Source: Cyclobacteriaceae bacterium
GTDB taxonomy: Bacteria > Bacteroidota > Bacteroidia > Cytophagales > Cyclobacteriaceae
Reading direction: 5' to 3'
Length of the DNA: 36,359 nucleotides
Assembly (NCBI GenBank): GCA_009885605.1
Contig: VFKK01000140.1
Location: forward strand, 1-36,359
The position numbers were made by a program, and so were the translations under genes. This document shows positions 31,534 through 36,359 of this stretch, in pieces. Within the stretch, counting starts at the first letter, position 1. Every line of letters starts with the position of its first letter. Below the pieces are notes generated by a model, which ran no database searches, was not told the DNA's origin, and was given only the letters and a program-made list of their open reading frames with translations.

Positions 31534-31565
31534 GCTAAACCTTAACCTCTTGGGTCAGGTTTAGC
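31534..31565 (-). other. Hairpin directly after rplL (first of two)
   Basis: Stem GCTAAACCT/AGGTTTAGC (9 bp) with a 14-nt loop begins 4 nt after the rplL stop. It has no T run of its own; it may be a processing site or help fold the terminator-like hairpin that follows. The remaining rplL-rpoB gap (31414-31503) is A/T-rich, with no full promoter match. Confidence 0.6.
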
Positions 31566-31568
31566 AAA

Positions 31569-31952
31569 TTATTTGATCTCTACTTCAGCACCAGCTTCTT
31601 CCAAAGACTTCTTCAAGCCTTCAGCTTCGTCCTTAGTAACTCCTTCTTTCAGAGCCTTTGGAGCAGAGTCAACTAGATCTTTTGCTTCTTTCAAGCCAAG
31701 ACCTGTCAATTCTTTTACAAGCTTAACCACTGCAAGTTTAGCTCCACCTGCTGCTTTCAAGATAACATCGAAAGAAGTTTTTTCTTCTTCAGCAGGTGCT
31801 TCTGCACCTGCTCCAGGTCCACCAGCAACCATGATTGCTCCAGCTGCTGCTGGCTCAATTCCGTATTGCTCCTTAAGGATATCTGTCAATTCTTTAACTT
31901 CTTTTACAGTCAAGTTCACCAACTGATCTGCAAGTTGTGTAAGATCTGCCAT
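31569..31952 (-). CDS. rplL: 50S ribosomal protein L7/L12
   Basis: Flexible stalk protein that recruits translation factors; dimers bind L10. The 127 residues have an N-terminal dimerisation helix region ([26 protein letters not shown]), an Ala/Gly-rich hinge (about 35-55) and the C-terminal factor-binding domain ([47 protein letters not shown]). Usual length. It follows rplJ after 41 nt. Confidence 0.98.
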   Translation of the reverse strand: MADLTQLADQLVNLTVKEVKELTDILKEQYGIEPAAAGAIMVAGGPGAGAEAPAEEEKTSFDVILKAAGGAKLAVVKLVKELTGLGLKEAKDLVDSAPKALKEGVTKDEAEGLKKSLEEAGAEVEIK

Positions 31953-31993
31953 CGTATTTAAATTTTAATTTGTTTGAATGATTTTTTTAGAAC

Positions 31994-32536
31994 TTATTTT
32001 TTTTCTCTTTCTGCAAGAGTTTTCAGCACGCCTGTGATGTTGTTTTGACCACTTAGCAATGCGGAAACGAGGTTTTTCGCAGGGGACTGTAGCAATCCAA
32101 TAAGATCGCCAAGCAGTTCGTTCTTCGATTTAAGAGTTGACAATACTTCAAGGTTTGCTTCTCCGATGAATACATCAGAATCAATTCCAGCTCCTTTAAA
32201 CAAAGGTCTAACTTCTTTTTTACCCAGTTTCTTTCTGAAATCCAACAATACTTTTGCTGGAAGGTTGCTTGTCTCTTTTGAGAAAATTATTCCGGAGAAT
32301 CCTTTCAGAGCCTCTTCGGACAATTTTGAATAATCTGAATCCAGATTCTCCAAAGCTTTCTTGATCAAGGTGTTTTTGTACACTTTGTACTCAACTCCTT
32401 TGTCATAACATGTCCTTCTGAAGGCGTTTATCTGAGCTACAGAGAAACCTGAAGCATCAGTGATGTAGAAGAAAGGGTTTTCTTTAAACTTCTCAGTAAG
32501 ACCGTCGATTATTACTTTCTTTTCGTCTCTAGTCAT
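31994..32536 (-). CDS. rplJ: 50S ribosomal protein L10
   Basis: Anchors the L7/L12 stalk to 23S rRNA. The 180 residues contain the N-terminal RNA-binding domain (FYITDASGFSVAQINAFRRTC, KVYKNTLIKKALE) and a C-terminal helix for L12 dimers (NNITGVLKTLAEREKK). In E. coli the L10-L12 complex represses its own mRNA; the short 2-nt gap to rplA leaves no room for a long leader here. Confidence 0.96.
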   Translation of the reverse strand: MTRDEKKVIIDGLTEKFKENPFFYITDASGFSVAQINAFRRTCYDKGVEYKVYKNTLIKKALENLDSDYSKLSEEALKGFSGIIFSKETSNLPAKVLLDFRKKLGKKEVRPLFKGAGIDSDVFIGEANLEVLSTLKSKNELLGDLIGLLQSPAKNLVSALLSGQNNITGVLKTLAEREKK

Positions 32537-32538
32537 GA

Positions 32539-33237
32539 TTAAATACCTTGAATGCTACCCTTGTCTACTGCTATTCCAGGAGACATTGTGCTGGATAAAT
32601 GAATACTCTTGAAATATGTTCCTTTAGAAGAGGAAGGCTTTAGTTTAGAGATAGTCATGATCAGTTCTTTCACGTTATCCTGAATCTGCTCAGGTGAGAA
32701 AGACACTTTACCTATTCCGGCATGAATGATTCCAAACTTATCTACTTTGAAATCAATTTTACCTGCTTTCACTTCTCTTACAGCCTTCGCAACATCCAAT
32801 GTTACAGTTCCTGATTTAGGGTTTGGCATCAGACCTCTAGGACCCAATACTCTACCTAATCTACCTACTTTAGCCATTACGTTAGGCATAGTGATGATGA
32901 CGTCAACGTCAGTCCATCCGCCTTCAATCTTTGCTATATAGTCGTCCAAGCCCACGTAGTCTGCACCTGCTTCGGTGGCTTCTGCTACTTTGTCGGGAGT
33001 ACAAAGAACCAATACTTTGATGTCTTTGCCAGTACCATGAGGAAGGGCAACTACGCCTCTTACCATTTGATCTGCTTTCCGAGGATCTACGCCCAAACGA
33101 ACGTCTACATCCACTGAAGCATCAAACTTAGTCATGGTAATGTCCTTCACGATAGAAGAAGCTGCCTCCAGGGAGTACACTTGGCTTGGGTCGTACTTAG
33201 AAAGAGCTTCTTTTTGCTTTTTTGTTAACTTAGCCAT
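32539..33237 (-). CDS. rplA: 50S ribosomal protein L1
   Basis: Mobile L1 stalk protein that guides tRNA leaving the E site and represses the L11-L1 mRNA in E. coli. The 232 residues include [21 protein letters not shown], the signature [25 protein letters not shown] and [18 protein letters not shown]. It follows rplK by 10 nt. Confidence 0.98.
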   Translation of the reverse strand: MAKLTKKQKEALSKYDPSQVYSLEAASSIVKDITMTKFDASVDVDVRLGVDPRKADQMVRGVVALPHGTGKDIKVLVLCTPDKVAEATEAGADYVGLDDYIAKIEGGWTDVDVIITMPNVMAKVGRLGRVLGPRGLMPNPKSGTVTLDVAKAVREVKAGKIDFKVDKFGIIHAGIGKVSFSPEQIQDNVKELIMTISKLKPSSSKGTYFKSIHLSSTMSPGIAVDKGSIQGI

Positions 33238-33247
33238 TGTTTTTTAT

Positions 33248-33691
33248 TTATACTTCCCAAGGGGCTTTTCCAGATACTGTGATACCCATGCTTCTAGCTG
33301 TACCTGCTACCATTTTCATAGCAGATTCAATTTTAAAGGCATTCAGGTCAGGCATTTTCACCTCGGCAATCTCTCTCACCTGATCCCAGGTCACAGAGCC
33401 TACCTTTTTTCTGTTTGGTTCAGCTGAACCACTCTTGATTTTAGCAGCCTCTAACAACATGTTTGGTGCCGGAGGAGTTTTTACCACGAATTCAAAAGTT
33501 TTATCAGAATAAACCGTAATCAATACAGGAAGCACTTGACCAATTTTATCTTGGGTACGTGCATTGTATTGCTTACAGAACTCCATAATGTTCAGACCCT
33601 TTGAACCAAGGGCTGGACCTACAGGAGGTGACGGATTAGCCTGGCCACCTTTCACTTGCAGTTTTACATAACCGGTGATTTCCTTAGCCAT
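33248..33691 (-). CDS. rplK: 50S ribosomal protein L11
   Basis: GTPase-centre protein needed for RelA activation and the target of thiostrepton-type drugs. The 147 residues have the Pro-rich N-terminal domain ([20 protein letters not shown]) and the C-terminal rRNA-binding domain ending [16 protein letters not shown]. The prolines contacted by thiopeptides are present. It starts 3 nt after nusG. Confidence 0.98.
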   Translation of the reverse strand: MAKEITGYVKLQVKGGQANPSPPVGPALGSKGLNIMEFCKQYNARTQDKIGQVLPVLITVYSDKTFEFVVKTPPAPNMLLEAAKIKSGSAEPNRKKVGSVTWDQVREIAEVKMPDLNAFKIESAMKMVAGTARSMGITVSGKAPWEV

Positions 33692-33694
33692 TGC

Positions 33695-34252
33695 TTAGTC
33701 TTGTTTTTCTACTTGTATAAAGTTTAACTCTACAGGAGTATTTCGGCCGAAGATCTTAACCATAACATTAAGTTTCTTCTTCTCCTCAAATATCTCCTCA
33801 ATTGTCCCGGTAAATCCACTGAAGGGGCCGTCCATTACTTTAACTGCCTCTCCTACTATAAATGGTGTATCCCTTTTCTCGGCAAACTCATCAATCTCTT
33901 CAACCTTACCTAAAATACGGTTGACTTCTGATTGGCGTAATGGCTCAGGGGTTTTGGAAGCTCCCCCTTTGTTTGATCCTAAGAAACCGATTACTCCCGG
34001 AATGCTTGTTATTACGTGATTGGCTTCTCCATTAGAAAGATCCGCGTTGACTAAAACGTATCCAGGAAAGAAATTTCTTTCTCTTACACGTTTTTTACCA
34101 TTACGCATCTCATATACCTTCTCAGATGGAATCAGGACTTCAGGAATAAAATCCTCCAGTTTTTGCCTGGCGATTTCATTATCGAGATAAGTCTTAGTCT
34201 TTTTCTCTTGTCCCGCTACTACTCTGAGTACGTACCACTTTTGTTCAGCCAT
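33695..34252 (-). CDS. nusG: Transcription termination/antitermination protein NusG
   Basis: Binds RNA polymerase, affects pausing and Rho termination, and couples transcription to translation through S10. The 185 residues hold an NGN domain (about 5-110, [27 protein letters not shown]) and a KOW domain (about 130-180, [21 protein letters not shown]). Canonical length, so it is the housekeeping NusG, not a UpxY-type paralogue. It follows secE by 18 nt. Confidence 0.98.
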   Translation of the reverse strand: MAEQKWYVLRVVAGQEKKTKTYLDNEIARQKLEDFIPEVLIPSEKVYEMRNGKKRVRERNFFPGYVLVNADLSNGEANHVITSIPGVIGFLGSNKGGASKTPEPLRQSEVNRILGKVEEIDEFAEKRDTPFIVGEAVKVMDGPFSGFTGTIEEIFEEKKKLNVMVKIFGRNTPVELNFIQVEKQD

Positions 34253-34270
34253 TATGTAATGTCAATTCAA

Positions 34271-34459
34271 TTAGAATAAATCATAAAACCATGTCATGAT
34301 GTTTTCAAATCCAAGATCGACTGCTCCAATAAAAAGGGCGAAAATCAAAGAAGCTACTAACACCAATACTGCACTATTTTGAAGAAATGAAAATTTAGGC
34401 CAAGTGACCTTATTTACCATTTCATCATAAGATTCCAGAACAAAGTTTTTCAGATTCAT
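34271..34459 (-). CDS. secE: Preprotein translocase subunit SecE (start corrected)
   Basis: Clamps SecY in the inner-membrane translocon. Starting at ATG 34459 gives 62 residues: the amphipathic helix MNLKNFVLESYDEMVNKVTWPKF with the family's VTWP motif, then one membrane segment (about 28-50). The track start at 34510 would extend the protein 17 codons into the tRNA-Trp gene, which is a shadow. The short one-membrane-segment form is usual outside Gammaproteobacteria. It is 18 nt downstream of tRNA-Trp, so both sit on one transcript. Confidence 0.95.
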   Translation of the reverse strand: MNLKNFVLESYDEMVNKVTWPKFSFLQNSAVLVLVASLIFALFIGAVDLGFENIMTWFYDLF

Positions 34460-34477
34460 AGTGTACTTGCTTACTAC

Positions 34478-34551
34478 TGGCACGGGCAGAGAGATTCGAA
34501 CTCCCATCAACGGTTTTGGAGACCGCTATTCTGCCGTTGAACTATGCCCGT
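34478..34551 (-). tRNA. tRNA-Trp (anticodon CCA), CCA tail encoded
   Basis: Minus-strand cloverleaf: acceptor ACGGGCA/TGCCCGT, D stem GTTC/GAAT, anticodon arm GCGGT-CTCCAAA-ACCGT with anticodon CCA, T arm GGGAG-TTCGAAT-CTCTC, discriminator G as expected for Trp, then genomically encoded CCA. It sits between tuf and secE, a common Bacteroidota arrangement. Confidence 0.96.
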
Positions 34552-34579
34552 GTGAATGAACGCTCCGCCAATGGGAACG

Positions 34580-34611
34580 CAAAATTAGGTATTGATTGAT
34601 AAAGAAACAAA
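34580..34611 (-). promoter_or_regulatory. Promoter of tRNA-Trp-secE-nusG-rplKAJL
   Basis: On the minus strand TTTG, 20 nt, then TAATTTTG: matches the Bacteroidota -33/-7 consensus. The tRNA begins about 28 nt downstream. The -33 box starts at the last base of the tuf terminator stem, so terminator and promoter are packed together. Confidence 0.8.
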
Positions 34612-34640
34612 TGCGATCCCAAAATACTTTGGGATCGCAT
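34600..34640 (-). terminator. Terminator after tuf
   Basis: Perfect 13-bp stem ATGCGATCCCAAA/TTTGGGATCGCAT with a 4-nt loop, followed on the minus strand by TTTGTTTCTTT. It lies 22 nt after the tuf stop. Confidence 0.85.
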
Positions 34641-34662
34641 CGTTCAATATGTCTGACTTGAA

Positions 34663-35850
<1,188 letters not shown>

Positions 35851-35909
35851 GCGTGTAAATCCTCAGTTTAAGTTTAAAGATATGTTTAAATTAATTTAAT
35901 GCCGTTATG

Positions 35910-35981
35910 AGCCAACGACGGGAATTGAACCCGTGACCCATTCCTTACCAAGGAAGTACTCTACCCCTGAGCTACGTCGGC
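35910..35981 (-). tRNA. tRNA-Thr (anticodon GGU)
   Basis: Minus-strand cloverleaf: acceptor GCCGACG/CGTTGGC, D stem GCTC/GAGT, anticodon loop TTGGTAA with anticodon GGT, T arm ACGGG-TTCAATT-CCCGT, discriminator T. CCA is not encoded (TCATAA follows). The outer anticodon-stem pair reads C-T, a possible mismatch. Confidence 0.93.
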
Positions 35982-35990
35982 TTAAACCCG

Positions 35991-36008
35991 ATACTTCCTA
36001 GAAAGTAT
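35991..36008 (-). other. Palindromic spacer between tRNA-Gly and tRNA-Thr
   Basis: ATACTT/AAGTAT with CTAG in the centre forms a near-perfect palindrome filling the tRNA spacer. A likely processing hairpin in the tRNA precursor. It is A/T-rich like the rest of the window, unlike the sequence beyond tRNA-Gly. Confidence 0.45.
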
Positions 36009-36010
36009 TG

Positions 36011-36083
36011 AGCGGGAGACGAGGCTCGAACCCGCGACCTGCAGCTTGGAAGGCTGCCGCTCTACCAACTGAGCTACTCCCGC
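36011..36083 (-). tRNA. tRNA-Gly (anticodon UCC)
   Basis: Minus-strand cloverleaf: acceptor GCGGGAG/CTCCCGC, D arm GCTC-AGTTGGTA-GAGC, anticodon arm GCAGC-CTTCCAA-GCTGC with anticodon TCC, T arm GCGGG-TTCGAGC-CTCGT, discriminator T, no encoded CCA. The Gly-Thr-tuf order is expected. The 5' half (GCGGGAGTAGCTCAGTTGGT) is shared by glycine tRNAs of many bacteria, and base composition changes abruptly right at its 5' end, so the 5' half may derive from another genome. Confidence 0.93.
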
Positions 36084-36093
36084 CCGGGCCGGC

Positions 36094-36099
36094 ATCATA
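36094..36099 (-). promoter_or_regulatory. Possible sigma-70-like -10 box before tRNA-Gly, in foreign DNA
   Basis: TATGAT on the minus strand lies 10 nt before the tRNA 5' end and is followed by a GC-rich discriminator. No TTGACA-like -35 is clear. Unlike all other promoters here it does not follow the Bacteroidota consensus. The gap 36084-36173 holds nothing else I can identify. Confidence 0.35.
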
Positions 36100-36173
36100 G
36101 CCCAGCTCAACGCGCGATCAGGCCGTGCGGTCCCTGGAGCAGCAGCGCGGCAGCCGTTGTGGCGAAGCGACCG

Positions 36174-36359
36174 TCATGGCGCGGCGCGTCCGGCGCTCCG
36201 CGTGATCGATCGAGCCACCCGCAGGGCAAGCTCGATGGACTCGTCGAGCGTCAGTTCGGCGCCCTCCTCGAACAGGTGGGCGAAGCGGTCGGGTTCGACC
36301 CGCACTCGGAGCGAGTCCTCGGTGCCGGCGCCGTAGCCGCCGGGATCCGCGACGAGGCC
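36174..36359 (-). CDS. 3' end of an unrelated GC-rich ORF (probable contaminant)
   Basis: Minus-strand frame open from the window edge to TGA at 36176-36174, 61 residues: GLVADPGGYGAGTEDSLRVR... RFAHLFEEGAELTLDESIELALRVARSI, then a short Arg/Ala tail. The segment ELTLDESIELAL resembles the C-terminal end of large ATPase/TPR regulators common in Actinobacteria and Chloroflexi (a pattern impression, not a search result). Third codon positions are almost all G or C, unlike every other gene here. Either a real gene from another genome joined by misassembly or, much less likely, a recent acquisition. Confidence 0.5.
   Translation of the reverse strand, partial: GLVADPGGYGAGTEDSLRVRVEPDRFAHLFEEGAELTLDESIELALRVARSITRSAGRAAP

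Noticed and set aside
34460-34510. Track start of secE at 34510
   Set aside because: The extra 17 codons are the antisense-free reading of the tRNA-Trp gene; SecE starts at MNLKNF (34459).
36084-36359. Genomic island inserted at a tRNA gene
   Set aside because: A tRNA-targeted island usually abuts the 3' end of the tRNA with a repeat; here the change is at the 5' end, no integrase or repeat is visible, and the contig ends. Chimera is simpler.

Overview
This is about 36 kb of housekeeping DNA, almost certainly from a member of the Bacteroidota, most likely Cytophagales (Cyclobacteriaceae/Algoriphagus-like). The basis is the gene order (tRNA-Gly, tRNA-Thr, tuf, tRNA-Trp, secE, nusG, rplKAJL, rpoBC, DUF3467, rpsL, rpsG, fusA, rpsJ, the S10-spc-alpha cluster, then rplQ, carA, eno, ftsB/divIC), several promoters of the Bacteroidota type (TTTG, 19-20 bases, TAnnTTTG), and A/T-rich start regions without Shine-Dalgarno sequences. 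The genus is an inference from memory of gene order; I could not run a search. Every gene lies on the minus strand, so transcription runs from high to low coordinates.

Layout in the direction of transcription. (1) 36359-36084: about 276 bases of very GC-rich DNA (about 73% GC by hand count) carrying the 3' end of an unrelated, actinobacterial-like ORF. It joins the rest exactly at tRNA-Gly and looks like a chimeric contig end. (2) 36083-34478: tRNA-Gly(UCC), tRNA-Thr(GGU), tuf, a terminator, a new promoter and tRNA-Trp(CCA). (3) 34459-31569: secE, nusG, rplK, rplA, rplJ, rplL. (4) Tandem hairpins, then rpoB (TTG start), an intercistronic hairpin, rpoC, a strong terminator and a small DUF3467 gene. 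(5) A strong promoter, then the str operon rpsL-rpsG-fusA-rpsJ, closed by a terminator. (6) A second strong promoter and leader, then rplC-D-W-B-rpsS-rplV-rpsC-rplP-rpmC-rpsQ-rplN-X-E-rpsN, an internal promoter, rpsH-rplF-R-rpsE-rpmD-rplO-secY-map-infA-rpmJ-rpsM-K-D-rpoA-rplQ and a terminator. (7) A separate promoter, then carA-eno and a terminator. (8) ftsB/divIC-like gene, a small secreted or outer-membrane protein of unknown function, cysE, and cysM running off the window at base 1.

Together the genes supply the ribosome (30 ribosomal proteins), core RNA polymerase (alpha, beta, beta'), elongation factors Tu and G, initiation factor 1, NusG, the SecYE channel and methionine aminopeptidase: transcription, translation, nascent-chain processing and export. 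The left end adds pyrimidine/arginine precursor supply (CarA), glycolysis (enolase), division (FtsB/DivIC) and cysteine synthesis (CysE-CysM).

Two genes absent from the ORF track were found by reading the gaps (rpmJ, rpmD), and three track starts were moved downstream (rplC, rpmC, secE). I see no mobile element, CRISPR array, defence island or plausible new system. The points worth a second look are the chimeric end, the promoter/terminator architecture, and a few genes of unknown function attached to conserved operons.
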